A DNA stretch of 54,000 bases from Paraburkholderia guartelaensis (GCF_004353905.1 NZ_SMOD01000049.1:1-54000), one strand, 5' to 3'; positions 34,927 through 43,190 are shown, numbered from the stretch's first letter. Numbers and translations: made by a program. The notes: generated by a model from the sequence alone, not told the origin.

Positions 34927-35601
34927 TCAACCGAGCAGATAACCCGAGCCGCGTATCGTGCGGATAAGCGAGGGTTGGCCCGGTGTGTCCACGCGGTTGC
35001 GCAGGCGTCCCACGTGCACGTCCACGAGATTGGTGCCGGGGTCGAAGCGGCCGCCCCACACGCCTTCGAAGATCATGGTGCGCGTGAGCACCTGGCCCGC
35101 ATGGCGCATCATGAACTCGAGCACGCGCAGCTCGGTGGGACGCAGACGCAGCACCTTGTCGCGGCAGCTGAGCCGGCGCTTGACGAGATCGAGTTCGAGC
35201 GGACCCACGCGCAGTACGGTTTCCGTCGTCGCGGGGCGCGTGCGCCGGCGCACGAGTGCTTCGACACGGGCGGACATCTCGTCGATCGAAAACGGCCGTG
35301 TGAGGTAGTCGTCGCAGCCGGCCCGCAGGCCCTGGATGCGTTCCTCCACACCGGTGGTCGAACTCATCACGATCACGGGTGTTTCGATGCCCACGCCGCG
35401 CATGGTGGTGACGATCGTGAGCCCGTCGAGGTCGGGCAGGCGCCGCTCGAGCGCGACGACGTCATAGTCGCCCGCCATCACCATCGCGATGCCTTCGCGG
35501 CCCGAGCGGGCGACGTCGACGGTGAAGCCGGTCGAGGCGAGCGTGGGCACGACGGTTCGCTCGGTAACGGCGTCGTCTTCAATGGTTAGTATTCTGGGCA
35601 T
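34927..35601 (-). CDS. orphan OmpR-family regulator with Glu at the phosphorylation site
   Basis: 224 residues. The winged helix is intact (LRPTELRVLEFMMRHAGQVLTRTMIFEGVW, NLVDVHVGRLRNRVD). In the receiver the acidic triad E8-D9-D10 is kept, but the phospho-acceptor in VVALERRLPDLDG is Glu (E52) and the conserved Lys in YLTRPF is Arg (R102). An Asp-to-Glu change often mimics phosphorylation, so the protein may be permanently active. No kinase gene is adjacent. It lies 203 bp upstream of the RND operon on the same strand and probably regulates it. Its closest relative in the window is the intact regulator at 25276. Confidence 0.87.
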   Translation of the reverse strand: MPRILTIEDDAVTERTVVPTLASTGFTVDVARSGREGIAMVMAGDYDVVALERRLPDLDGLTIVTTMRGVGIETPVIVMSSTTGVEERIQGLRAGCDDYLTRPFSIDEMSARVEALVRRRTRPATTETVLRVGPLELDLVKRRLSCRDKVLRLRPTELRVLEFMMRHAGQVLTRTMIFEGVWGGRFDPGTNLVDVHVGRLRNRVDTPGQPSLIRTIRGSGYLLG

Positions 35602-35640
35602 GGCTTTGCACGCGTTGTGGCGAAAGAACGGGAGACAGCA

Positions 35641-36576
35641 TCAGGCAACCGCGCGCAGCGGCGCCGGCGCGGACCGCGTCTGCGCCACATTCGTGCGGAA
35701 CTGCTCCACGGCGAAGTCGATGAAACTGCGAATCTTCATCGTGAGGTAATTGCGGCCGGAATAGACGATCGAGATGTGCTGCACGCCGCCGTTTACGTCG
35801 AACGCATTGAGCACGGGCAAGAGCGCACCGCGCGCGAGGTCGTCGGCGACGAGGGGCAGCGGCAGCAGCGCGATGCCCATGTCCGCGAGCGCGGCGGCGC
35901 GCACGGTTGCGTAGCCGTTGGCCGTCATCGGGCCGTTCACGTTGATGCGCTGCACGCCCTCGGCGTTCGTGAACTCCCAGTGGCGCGGCGCATCGGAAAC
36001 CGCGAGCAGACCGTGCTCGACAAGTTCGGCAGGATTGCGCGGCATGCCGTGGCGCGCGAGCCAGGCGGGCGTGGCCACGAGCATTTCCTTGATCGACGTG
36101 AGCTTGCGGCTCACGAGCGAGGCATTCACGCTCTGGCGGTCGGTCGCGAAGCACACGTCGAAGCCGCCTTCGATGAGGTCGATATGCGTGTCGTACGCCG
36201 TCACGTCGAATTCGACGCGCGGGTTGACCGCGCGATACGCGCCGAGCACGGCGGGCAGTCCCGAGCTTGCAAATACCGCGGGCGCAGCGATGCGCAGTAC
36301 GCCGCTAGGGTCACGCGTGGCGCGCACGAGTTCCGATTCGACTTCATCGAGCTTCTCGATCACGGCGCGACAGCCATCCAGATAGAGGCGTCCCGCTTCG
36401 GTGAGCGAAAGGCTGCGCGTGGAGCGGTTCAGGAGGCGCATGTTCAGATGCGCTTCGAGCATGCCGACGCTGCGCGTGACGGCCGCGGCCGACATGCCGA
36501 GCTGCTTGCCGGCAAGGTTGAAGCTGCTCAGATCGACGACGCGCGTAAAGACGCGCATGGCTTGGAGCTGGTTCAT
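35641..36576 (-). CDS. LysR-family transcriptional regulator
   Basis: 311 residues. The N-terminal winged helix is typical: MNQLQAMRVFTRVVDLSSFNLAGKQLGMSAAAVTRSVGMLEAHLNMRLLNRSTRSLSLTEAG. It is followed by a substrate-binding domain (LRIAAPAVFASSGLPAVLGAY, FDVCFATDRQ). This CrgA-like branch often regulates neighbouring genes. The start at 36576 follows AGGA and is the family start; the upstream open frame is basic and unlikely. The nearest possible targets are the response regulator (39 bp downstream, same strand) and the small unknown gene at 36706. Confidence 0.9.
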   Translation of the reverse strand: MNQLQAMRVFTRVVDLSSFNLAGKQLGMSAAAVTRSVGMLEAHLNMRLLNRSTRSLSLTEAGRLYLDGCRAVIEKLDEVESELVRATRDPSGVLRIAAPAVFASSGLPAVLGAYRAVNPRVEFDVTAYDTHIDLIEGGFDVCFATDRQSVNASLVSRKLTSIKEMLVATPAWLARHGMPRNPAELVEHGLLAVSDAPRHWEFTNAEGVQRINVNGPMTANGYATVRAAALADMGIALLPLPLVADDLARGALLPVLNAFDVNGGVQHISIVYSGRNYLTMKIRSFIDFAVEQFRTNVAQTRSAPAPLRAVA

Positions 36577-36705
36577 GGGCGATAGTCCTGGGCAGACGCG
36601 CCGCCGAGAGGGCGAGCGCGGGCTTCGACGCCGCGCATGGCGGCGACGTTTCATCCACGCTTCTTGCGTGGTCAGACGGGAAGAATGAGTGGGCTGGCAG
36701 CGCGC

Positions 36706-37095
36706 CTAATTAGGCAGTGCTTGCGCATAGGCATGCGCGTCGCGCTGCGCGGCGGCTTCGTGTGCCGAGAGTGCGGCCTTGAGCCGATGCATGCTTTCGG
36801 TGGGAATAGCGAAGCCCGCCCAGCCGAGGCCGGTATGGCGCAGAAACACCACGGTGCCGTCGAAGAGCGGATTGCGTTCCGTGTACCAGCACGGATCGAT
36901 CTCGAGCACATATTGATGCGAGCGCAAAGGCTGCTCGGGTACGGCCGGCTGCATGAGCGCGCGCAGCTTGCTGAGTTCTTCGATCAGACCATCCACATCG
37001 GGCGCATCGAGCAGGGCGGCTTGACCGCTTACCTTCACGCACACCGCGTGCTGGCCGTATTCGTTGACGAGTTCGATCGACATCGGCTTTTGCAT
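36706..37095 (-). CDS. hypothetical protein
   Basis: 129-residue soluble protein without signal peptide. It has segments MSIELVNEYGQHAVCVKVSGQAALLDAPDVDGLIEELSKLRA and LEIDPCWYTERNPLFDGTVVFLRHTGLGWAGFAIPTESMHRL, rich in aromatic residues, and looks like a compact alpha/beta domain. I do not recognise the family. The ATG at 37095 follows GAGG; the frame is open further upstream to 37251 but that part is basic and unlikely to be translated. It lies upstream of the LysR gene on the same strand with 129 bp between. Confidence 0.6.
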   Translation of the reverse strand: MQKPMSIELVNEYGQHAVCVKVSGQAALLDAPDVDGLIEELSKLRALMQPAVPEQPLRSHQYVLEIDPCWYTERNPLFDGTVVFLRHTGLGWAGFAIPTESMHRLKAALSAHEAAAQRDAHAYAQALPN

Positions 37096-37303
37096 ATTGC
37101 GTTCCTCGCAGTGCTGAAACTGGAAGGCATTATCGGTGCCCAATCGGAACGCATGCTTTAAGTTGCGGCGCACTCCAGATGAAAACAAATTTAGAAAGCG
37201 ACGATTTGCTTTCCCTTCATGGCGGCATTGCGCGCAGGCCGTGTTAATCACGCGGCCCGGCGAATGGCCATCGTTTCATGCAGCGCGCTGGGCGCACTTA
37301 TTC

Positions 37304-38743
37304 TTATACGTGCTGTTTGCGCAATTGCGGCACGTGATTATTGCGCCCGCCGGCGAGAAACGCTGCAACGAAAAGCAGAATGCCGATAATCGCAACGGTC
37401 GTGGCAAACGCGCGAGCCACGTGCGCGCCGCTCGAATCCGGCCCGGCAAGCGCGAAGAACAAGCCACCGAGCAACGCCACGGCGAGCGCGGCACTGACTT
37501 GCAAAACCGAGCTGACGAGCCCGGCGGCAAGACCGGACCAGCGTCGATCGACACATTCGACGTTGCGCCTGACGAGTGCGGGCAGCGCCACGCCCTGGCC
37601 GAAGCCGATCAGAAAGAGCGATGCGTTCAGCGCGTGCAGTTGAGCATCGTGAACAAGCATGGCAGTCCAAAGTAATCCGCAACCCTCGATTGCCATGCCG
37701 GCCGCCGCCGCGCGGTGCCCGAAGTGGCGCACGATCAGCGGATTGAGCAGCGGCCCGATCAGAAAGCCGATGCCCACGGGCAGAATGCGCAATCCGACTT
37801 CGAGTGGCGCGAGGCCGAGCGCACGCTGCACGTAGATCGCGAACATCATGAAGAACGGTGCGAGCGAATAGAAGAAGAGCGTGGCAACGAGCCCGCGCAC
37901 GAGACCAGGGGCGGCGAAGATGATGGGCGGCACGAGCGCATCGCGCCCGGCGGCCGCGACGCGCGCCTCGTAGCGCCAGAAGATCGCGAACAGGGGCGCC
38001 GCGGCAATGAGCAACGCCCACGTCCAGACTGGCCAGCCGCGCTCGCGGCCTTCGATCAGCGGCACGACGACCGCAGCCAGCGCCACGGCGAGCAAGACCA
38101 TGCCGCCGGGATCGAGCTTCGCGGGGTGGTCTGAGCGGCTTTCACGCACGAGCCAGTACGCCGCGGGCGCGGCCACGATCACGACAGGCAGGTTGATGAG
38201 GAAGATGCTGCGCCAGCCCAGTCCGAATACATTGGCCGAGACGAGCACGCCGCCGAGCGCCTGGCCGGCGACCGAAGCGATCCCGTAAGCCGTGCCAAAA
38301 AGACTGAGCGCAAGCCCCTTCTGATGCGCCGGAAAGAGCGCGTGGATCGACGCAAGCGCCTGGGGCGCCATGACGGCCGCGGCGGCGCCCTGAAGGATGC
38401 GTCCCGCAACCAGCGCAGCGGGCGAACTGGCGAACCCGCAAACGGCCGAAGCCGCCGCGAACGCGAGGATCCCCACGAGAAAGATGCGCCGCCGCCCGTA
38501 CAGGTCGCCGAGCCGGCCACCCGTAATGAGAAAGATCGCGTAGGTCGCCGCATAAGCCGAAATCACCAGTTGCGCGATGGCGGCGCTTGCATGCAGCCCG
38601 GACTGCATGGACGGCAGCGCGACGTTGACGATAAAGAAGTCGAGCGGTGGCAACAGCGTACCCATCAGCAGCACGGTCAACGCCCACCAGGTGCGTGCGC
38701 CCGCTCGGGTGGGCGGCATTTCCACAGTCGAAAGGTTCGTCAT
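37304..38743 (-). CDS. MFS exporter, DHA2 (EmrB/QacA) family
   Basis: 479-residue inner-membrane transporter with about 14 helices. Family marks are LPPLDFFIVNVALPSMQSGL (helix 1), the loop GGRLGDLYGRRRIFL (motif A, about residues 75-89), RILQGAAAAVMAPQALASI and GTAYGIASVAGQALGGVL (motif C region). It probably exports a toxic compound or drug by proton exchange. The TetR-type regulator gene lies upstream on the same strand, and a palindrome (38757-38772) sits between them just before the start, so the exporter is probably repressed by that regulator and induced by its ligand. Confidence 0.9.
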   Translation of the reverse strand: MTNLSTVEMPPTRAGARTWWALTVLLMGTLLPPLDFFIVNVALPSMQSGLHASAAIAQLVISAYAATYAIFLITGGRLGDLYGRRRIFLVGILAFAAASAVCGFASSPAALVAGRILQGAAAAVMAPQALASIHALFPAHQKGLALSLFGTAYGIASVAGQALGGVLVSANVFGLGWRSIFLINLPVVIVAAPAAYWLVRESRSDHPAKLDPGGMVLLAVALAAVVVPLIEGRERGWPVWTWALLIAAAPLFAIFWRYEARVAAAGRDALVPPIIFAAPGLVRGLVATLFFYSLAPFFMMFAIYVQRALGLAPLEVGLRILPVGIGFLIGPLLNPLIVRHFGHRAAAAGMAIEGCGLLWTAMLVHDAQLHALNASLFLIGFGQGVALPALVRRNVECVDRRWSGLAAGLVSSVLQVSAALAVALLGGLFFALAGPDSSGAHVARAFATTVAIIGILLFVAAFLAGGRNNHVPQLRKQHV

Positions 38744-38756
38744 GCGGCCTCCATAT

Positions 38757-38772
38757 GGAACTAATCAGTTCC
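38757..38772. promoter_or_regulatory. candidate TetR-type operator
   Basis: GGAACTAATCAGTTCC is an inverted repeat with 6-bp arms and a 4-bp centre, 14 bp upstream of the exporter start codon and 17 bp past the TetR gene stop. It would overlap the exporter ribosome-site or promoter region. Confidence 0.5.
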
Positions 38773-38788
38773 GAATTTGCCAAAAAAA

Positions 38789-39391
38789 CTAGCGGATGGC
38801 GCTCAGCGCGATTTCAGCAATGGCATCGATCGCGTCCTCGCCGAGGTCGGTCTTGCCCAGCACGCGCATGCCTTCGATCGTGCAGAGCAGGAAGCGCGCG
38901 AGATCGTCGGCATTCTGGTCGGCGGCTAGTTCGCCCGCAGCCTGGCCGCGCCGGATCGCACCGGCGAGCAGCGCTTGCATGCGCGTGAACATGTCCGTGA
39001 CGCGGGCTTTCACTTCGGCATCGAAGGGCAGGCATTCGGTTGCGGCGGCCGTAACCGGGCAGCCCGCAAGCCCTTCGAGGCCGACGGAAAGGCGTACGTA
39101 GTGACGCAATGCCTCGCGCAGCGCGGTGCGCGCCGAGGCGTGCCGCAGGTTGCGGGTGAGCCGCGCGATACCGCGCTCGGTATAGAAGTCGAGCGCCGCG
39201 AGAAAGAGCTGGTGCTTGTCGCCGAACGCCTTGTAGAGGCTGCCGCGCGAGAGCTGCGTACCTTCGATCAGGTCGGGCAGCGACGTTGCGGCATAGCCGC
39301 GCGTGCGGAACACCTCTAGCGCGTTCTGCACGGCTTCCTGCTCGTCGAATTCGCGTGGACGGCCGGGGCCAGAACGGAGATCGGATTTCAT
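38789..39391 (-). CDS. TetR-family transcriptional regulator
   Basis: 200 residues. The N-terminal TetR_N domain GRPREFDEQEAVQNALEVFRTRGYAATSLPDLIEGTQLSRGSLYKAFGDKHQLFLAAL is complete (about residues 10-67). The C-terminal ligand domain includes GLAGCPVTAAATECLP, seen in the TetR_C_16/YcdC-like branch that often controls DHA2 exporters or oxidoreductases. It lies 45 bp upstream of the DHA2 exporter on the same strand and is its likely local repressor. Confidence 0.9.
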   Translation of the reverse strand: MKSDLRSGPGRPREFDEQEAVQNALEVFRTRGYAATSLPDLIEGTQLSRGSLYKAFGDKHQLFLAALDFYTERGIARLTRNLRHASARTALREALRHYVRLSVGLEGLAGCPVTAAATECLPFDAEVKARVTDMFTRMQALLAGAIRRGQAAGELAADQNADDLARFLLCTIEGMRVLGKTDLGEDAIDAIAEIALSAIR

Positions 39392-39486
39392 GACGTCATT
39401 CTAGACCAAGCGATTCCAAATTGCCGAGAAAAATTCGCTCGGTGAATCCAAACATGCATACAGGATGAATTATATGTACGCACAGA

Positions 39487-39505
39487 AATATCAATTGTTG
39501 ATATT
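39487..39505. promoter_or_regulatory. perfect inverted repeat upstream of the HPP gene
   Basis: AATATCAATTGTTGATATT has perfect 8-bp arms around TTG. It lies in an AT-rich gap between the divergent TetR and HPP genes, about 50 bp before the HPP start. It could be a regulator site for either gene. Confidence 0.4.
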
Positions 39506-39554
39506 CGGCGCGCGTCGGTAATCTGGCCGACATACCGACCAGCAAGCCCCAGAC

Positions 39555-40646
39555 ATGTCCCGCACCGCAATCATCGAATGGTTGACGAGTTTCGTGCCCA
39601 ACCCGGCCGCGCCGCAATGGCGGGAGCGGGCGCGGCGTTGCGGCGGCGCGCTGATCGGCATCGCGTTCACGGGACTCGCAACTCACGTGATGTTCGGCGC
39701 CGCGGGCGATATCCCGCTGCTCGTGGCGCCCATGGGCGCTTCTGCCGTGCTGCTCTTCGGCGCGTCGGACAGTCCGCTTGCGCAGCCGTGGTCGATTATG
39801 GGCGGCAACTTCGTTTCCGCGCTGGTGGGCGTGGCGTGCGCGCAATGGATCGCGTCGCCGGTCGCGGCGGCTTCCGTGGCGGTGGCACTCGCCATCTGCG
39901 CGATGTTCCTGTGCCGCTGCGTGCATCCGCCTTCAGGCGCCGTAGCGCTGACCGCCGTGCTGGGCGGCCCCGCGGTTCACGCGCTCGGCTTTCACTTCGT
40001 GCTCGCTCCGATCGTGTTCCAGTCCTTTGCGTTGCTCAGTGCGGCGCTTGCCTTCCACGCGCTGACCGGGCACCGCTATCCGCGCGCCGCGTTTCGTCCC
40101 ACGCCGGAAGCCGTTGCCGCGCCGCTTGCCGCGCTCTCGCAACATCTGCTCGAGCCGCTGGATTTTCCGCAGAAGTCGTTCGAACAACTAACTTGCGAGG
40201 AAATCATGTCGATTGGGTGTCCCGCCGTGCCCGCAACAATGGGCGCGCGAGCGGCGCACGAAATGTTCCGCCGCCACGGGGCTTCGACGCTGCCCGTGGT
40301 CGACGCGATGGACCGCGTGGTCGGCGTCGTCACCCATCACGCGCTCGGCGACCTTGCGCCGGCGGCTGGCCTCAAGCGATTCTGGAACACGCTGCGCCGC
40401 GCGGTGCTGCGCGAGTCGGCGCGCGTGGAAGAAACGGTCGAAGCCGTGATGGCGGCCGGCGTGCACGCGGTTCATCGGGCCACGCCGCTTGCGCATCTGG
40501 TGCCGATCTTCATCGAGCACGCCTATCACGACATTCCGGTGATGGACGATGCGCGTCGGCTGGTTGGCGTGGTCAGGCATTCGGACATGATCCGCTGGCT
40601 CCATTACCACGCGGGCGCCGCCCAGGCCGCCGCCGGGGCGGCTTGA
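39555..40646 (+). CDS. HPP family membrane protein with two C-terminal CBS domains
   Basis: 363 residues. The N-terminal half (1 to about 180) is the HPP domain: four to five hydrophobic helices with LVAPMGASAVLLFG, SPLAQPWSIMGGN and CRCVHPPSGAVALTAVLGG, which contains the His-Pro-Pro motif. The C-terminal part has two CBS motifs (EEIMSIGCPAVPATMGARAAHEMFRRHGASTLPVVD and VEAVMAAGVHAVHRATPLAHLVPIFIEHAYHDIPVMDD), likely a nucleotide-sensing switch. HPP proteins have been linked to nitrite transport in cyanobacteria and plastids; the role here is unproven. The ribosome site is weak. Convergent with the exchanger gene (18 bp between the stop codons). Confidence 0.85.
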   Translation: MSRTAIIEWLTSFVPNPAAPQWRERARRCGGALIGIAFTGLATHVMFGAAGDIPLLVAPMGASAVLLFGASDSPLAQPWSIMGGNFVSALVGVACAQWIASPVAAASVAVALAICAMFLCRCVHPPSGAVALTAVLGGPAVHALGFHFVLAPIVFQSFALLSAALAFHALTGHRYPRAAFRPTPEAVAAPLAALSQHLLEPLDFPQKSFEQLTCEEIMSIGCPAVPATMGARAAHEMFRRHGASTLPVVDAMDRVVGVVTHHALGDLAPAAGLKRFWNTLRRAVLRESARVEETVEAVMAAGVHAVHRATPLAHLVPIFIEHAYHDIPVMDDARRLVGVVRHSDMIRWLHYHAGAAQAAAGAA

Positions 40647-40664
40647 ACGAGGCGCCAGGCCTCG

Positions 40665-41663
40665 TCACACCACGAACAGCAACACCGCGAACACTGCGTA
40701 GAGCCAGCCGACATGCGTGAGCTGACGGCTGCGCACCTTCGGCGCGCGAAACGCCCATTGCAGGATCAGGATGGCGATCATGGTCGTCACGGCCGCGAGA
40801 ATCGAAGGCGCGCCGAGATGCCACGGGGTGAAGAAGAGGCCGAACGCCGTGGGAATGGTGGCCTGAATCATCATCGCGCCGCTGATGTTCGCCAGCGCCA
40901 GCCGCTCTTTGCCCTGGCGCACCCAGATGATCGCGTTCATGATCTCGGGCAGCTCGGTGGCGATCGGGCTGAACAACACAGCGGTCAACTGCGGGCTCAG
41001 GCCGAGCCACGGTCCCACTGCGCCGATCTGCTGCACGAACAGATGCGAAGCCGCGAAGATCACCGCGAGCGCGCCCAGCGTCTGCAGCAGAATCCACACC
41101 ATGGCGGGATTTTCGTCGTGCGGGCGCAGCTTCAGTGGCTCGAGATCGCCTTCCACCTCGCCGCTATCTTCAGCGGAAAGCTCCTTCCAGCAGTAGAACG
41201 CGTAGGCCGCGAGAAACGCGATCCCCAGCAACGGCTTGAAGCTGAAGACCACGAGCCCCAGCGCGATCTTCGCGACGAAGATCGCGAGGAACCAGAGCTG
41301 GTCGCGACGCAGACGGCGCGTATTCACGTCGACGGTGGCCGCGCGCTCGCGGCCTACGCGCTTCGCTGTCGCAAGCAACGCGAAGCCCACGACAGCATAG
41401 GCGATCGTGCTGAGCGCGAGCGGCCCGCCAATCGCGGCGCCTATGCCAATTTCCTTGTGCGCGGGATCGCCCCCGAAAGCGACGGCAACGAGCGTGACCA
41501 CGCTCTCGGGCAGCGCAGTGCCGAATGCGGCGAGGATCGTGCCGGTGGCGGTTTGCGTGACTTTGAGCTTGTGCCCGAGCCACTCGACGCTATTGACGAA
41601 GGTCTCGCAGGACAAGTAGATGATGCCGGCCGCGGCAATGAGTAAGGCGAACGTCAAGATCAT
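40665..41663 (-). CDS. Na+/Ca2+-exchanger (CaCA) family cation antiporter
   Basis: 332-residue membrane protein with two inverted repeats of about five helices. Each repeat carries the family alpha motif: GTILAAFGTALPESVVTLVAVAFGG (about residues 40-64) and AVLFSPIATELPEIMNAIIW (about 240-260), where the Glu residues bind the cation. A hydrophilic loop with acidic residues (KELSAEDSGEVEGDLEPL) joins the halves. The ATG at 41663 follows GGAG and begins at the first helix. The 5' leader looks like a yybP-ykoY manganese riboswitch, which suggests that this exchanger may export Mn2+ as well as, or instead of, Ca2+. Confidence 0.88.
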   Translation of the reverse strand: MILTFALLIAAAGIIYLSCETFVNSVEWLGHKLKVTQTATGTILAAFGTALPESVVTLVAVAFGGDPAHKEIGIGAAIGGPLALSTIAYAVVGFALLATAKRVGRERAATVDVNTRRLRRDQLWFLAIFVAKIALGLVVFSFKPLLGIAFLAAYAFYCWKELSAEDSGEVEGDLEPLKLRPHDENPAMVWILLQTLGALAVIFAASHLFVQQIGAVGPWLGLSPQLTAVLFSPIATELPEIMNAIIWVRQGKERLALANISGAMMIQATIPTAFGLFFTPWHLGAPSILAAVTTMIAILILQWAFRAPKVRSRQLTHVGWLYAVFAVLLFVV

Positions 41664-41794
41664 GACGAACGCTCCGTGGCGCAAATGAAGAGGTGATGCG
41701 GGGCGAGACGAGTCATTGTTATTGCCGTGATGTGCGAGCCGGGCACCGAAACCATGACGCTTCCCTTCGCCCGGCTCGGGTGAAAGGGAAAACG
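41664..41794 (-). promoter_or_regulatory. expression platform with competing hairpins
   Basis: Downstream of the aptamer, on the minus strand, one stem can form between GACGTTTTCCCTTTC and GAAGGGAAGCGTC. A second, perfect 10-bp stem can form between CGAGCCGGGC and GCCCGGCTCG. They share the CGAGCCGGGCGAAGGG stretch, so only one can exist at a time, as expected for ligand-controlled read-through. No T-run typical of a terminator is visible. Confidence 0.5.
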
Positions 41795-41939
41795 TCATAG
41801 GTCTCGTCAGGCCGCGCAATTGCAGCGATTGGCTGCAATGATTCGCAATACGGCTGCCGGCGCCATGGTGCAGGGGGCACCAATTATGTTGACGGCGGCG
41901 CAACGCCAAAGCAGGCGTTGCAGACTACTCCCCTAAGAC
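41795..41939 (-). ncRNA. yybP-ykoY-like (Mn2+) riboswitch aptamer
   Basis: Minus-strand sequence. The closing stem P1 is GTCTTAGG (41939-41932) with CCTATGAC (41802-41795), seven of eight pairs. Directly after the 5' strand comes GGGGAGTAG, the hallmark 5' element of this riboswitch class. Just before the 3' strand is GAGACC, matching the conserved (A/G)AGACC. Between them are a perfect hairpin GCAACGCC/GGCGTTGC and further stems (GGTG/CACC; ATTGCAG/CTGCAAT). Known members bind Mn2+ and control exporters such as MntP and Alx. Assigned by motif memory, without a covariance search. Confidence 0.75.
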
Positions 41940-41940
41940 A

Positions 41941-41953
41941 GGGGGCGATTATA
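41941..41953 (-). promoter_or_regulatory. promoter -10 element of the riboswitch transcript
   Basis: A perfect TATAAT (minus strand, 41953-41948) lies about 9 bp before the aptamer P1 stem, so transcription would begin almost exactly at the riboswitch. No convincing -35 is visible at 16-18 bp. Confidence 0.5.
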
Positions 41954-42017
41954 GCCGAACTTCATGGCGGCGAGCGATTTCCGGCGCGGCCGCCGCGCAT
42001 GCCTCGCGCGAAGCGAA

Positions 42018-43190
42018 TCAGAACTTGTGACGCAGGCCCACCATCACCATCGCCTGCTTGTCGTTGCTCGCGTCGTTGCCGAAGTCGCCGAACGAGGCGA
42101 CCGCGTTGACGAGTTCGCCCGTGTCCGCGTCGATCGTCTTGCCCGACGCCTTCTGGTAGCCCGCGAGCGCGTAGATATCGGTGCGCTTCGAGAGGAAGTA
42201 GTCGCCGCCCAGGCTGAACTGGTTGTAGCTCGCGTCCACGCCGTTGCCGTGACCCTTCGTGTAGTTGTAGCCGAAGCCGACGAGCGCGACCGGCGTGACC
42301 TGATAGTTGATGAACGCCTGGCCCGTGTTGAACTTCGTGTTGCTGTTCGCGCCGTACGCGCTCTGATAGTTCGCGTACTCCACATTGCTGTACGCGAGGC
42401 CCGCTGTCACCGGCCCATACGTGTAGTCGCCCGCCGCACGAATGATCTGCAGCGAATTCGCGGAGACGAAGCCGCCCGTAATGGCGGTGGAATCCACGTT
42501 GACGTCGGTGTTCGGATTCAGGCCGTCGAACGTTGCGGCCGTGCCGCCGTTGCTGTTGGCCTTGAAATAGCCCGCACCGAAGCCGAACGGACCATGGTTG
42601 TACGCAGCCGCCACGGCCCACGTCTGCCCCGCACCGGTGCTGCCCGGCTGGCCGCCGAACGCGTACATCGCGCTCATCTGCAGGCCGCCGAAGTTAGGGC
42701 TCGCATACTTGATCGAGTTGCTGGTGCGGTAGCTGTTGTCGTAGTTGTCCATGTCGCCCGGCGTGGCGAACGCGGAGCCGAATGCGCCGTCGTTGGTGAG
42801 CGGCTGCAGCAAGTCGATGAGCGGATCGTACTGGCGGCCGAGCGTGACGGTGCCCGCCGTGGTCGAATTCAGGCCGACCATCGCCGTGCGGCCGAACAAG
42901 CGGCCGCCCTGGCCCTGCTTGCCGTTGTCGACGTTGAAGCCGCTTTCGAGCTTGAAGATCGCCGAAAGGCCGTTGCCGAGGTCCTCGGTGCCGCGCAGAC
43001 CCCAGAGGTTCGGCGACAGATTGCCGGACGTCATCTGGAACGTACCGCCCGAGCCGTTCTTGCCTTGCTGGTTGCCGAACCAGGCAACGGAGGTGTCGAG
43101 CGAGCCGTAGAGCGTCACGCTGCTTTGCGCGTGGGCGATGGAGGCAAACGATGCCAGTGTGAAGGCGGCGGCGAGAGCGGTTCTTTTCAT
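42018..43190 (-). CDS. Gram-negative porin (Porin_4/OmpC-like)
   Basis: 390-residue outer-membrane beta-barrel. The signal peptide MKRTALAAAFTLASFASIAHA is followed by QSSVTLYGSLDTSVAWFGNQ, the standard N-terminus of Burkholderia trimeric porins. Further marks are NLWGLRGTEDLGNGLSAIFKLESGFN, GRTAMVGLNSTTAGTVTLGRQYDPL and the terminal KQAMVMVGLRHKF, ending in the C-terminal Phe needed for outer-membrane insertion. General diffusion of small hydrophilic solutes is the usual role. It is probably transcribed alone; its stop lies about 65 bp before the promoter of the exchanger gene. Confidence 0.95.
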   Translation of the reverse strand: MKRTALAAAFTLASFASIAHAQSSVTLYGSLDTSVAWFGNQQGKNGSGGTFQMTSGNLSPNLWGLRGTEDLGNGLSAIFKLESGFNVDNGKQGQGGRLFGRTAMVGLNSTTAGTVTLGRQYDPLIDLLQPLTNDGAFGSAFATPGDMDNYDNSYRTSNSIKYASPNFGGLQMSAMYAFGGQPGSTGAGQTWAVAAAYNHGPFGFGAGYFKANSNGGTAATFDGLNPNTDVNVDSTAITGGFVSANSLQIIRAAGDYTYGPVTAGLAYSNVEYANYQSAYGANSNTKFNTGQAFINYQVTPVALVGFGYNYTKGHGNGVDASYNQFSLGGDYFLSKRTDIYALAGYQKASGKTIDADTGELVNAVASFGDFGNDASNDKQAMVMVGLRHKF

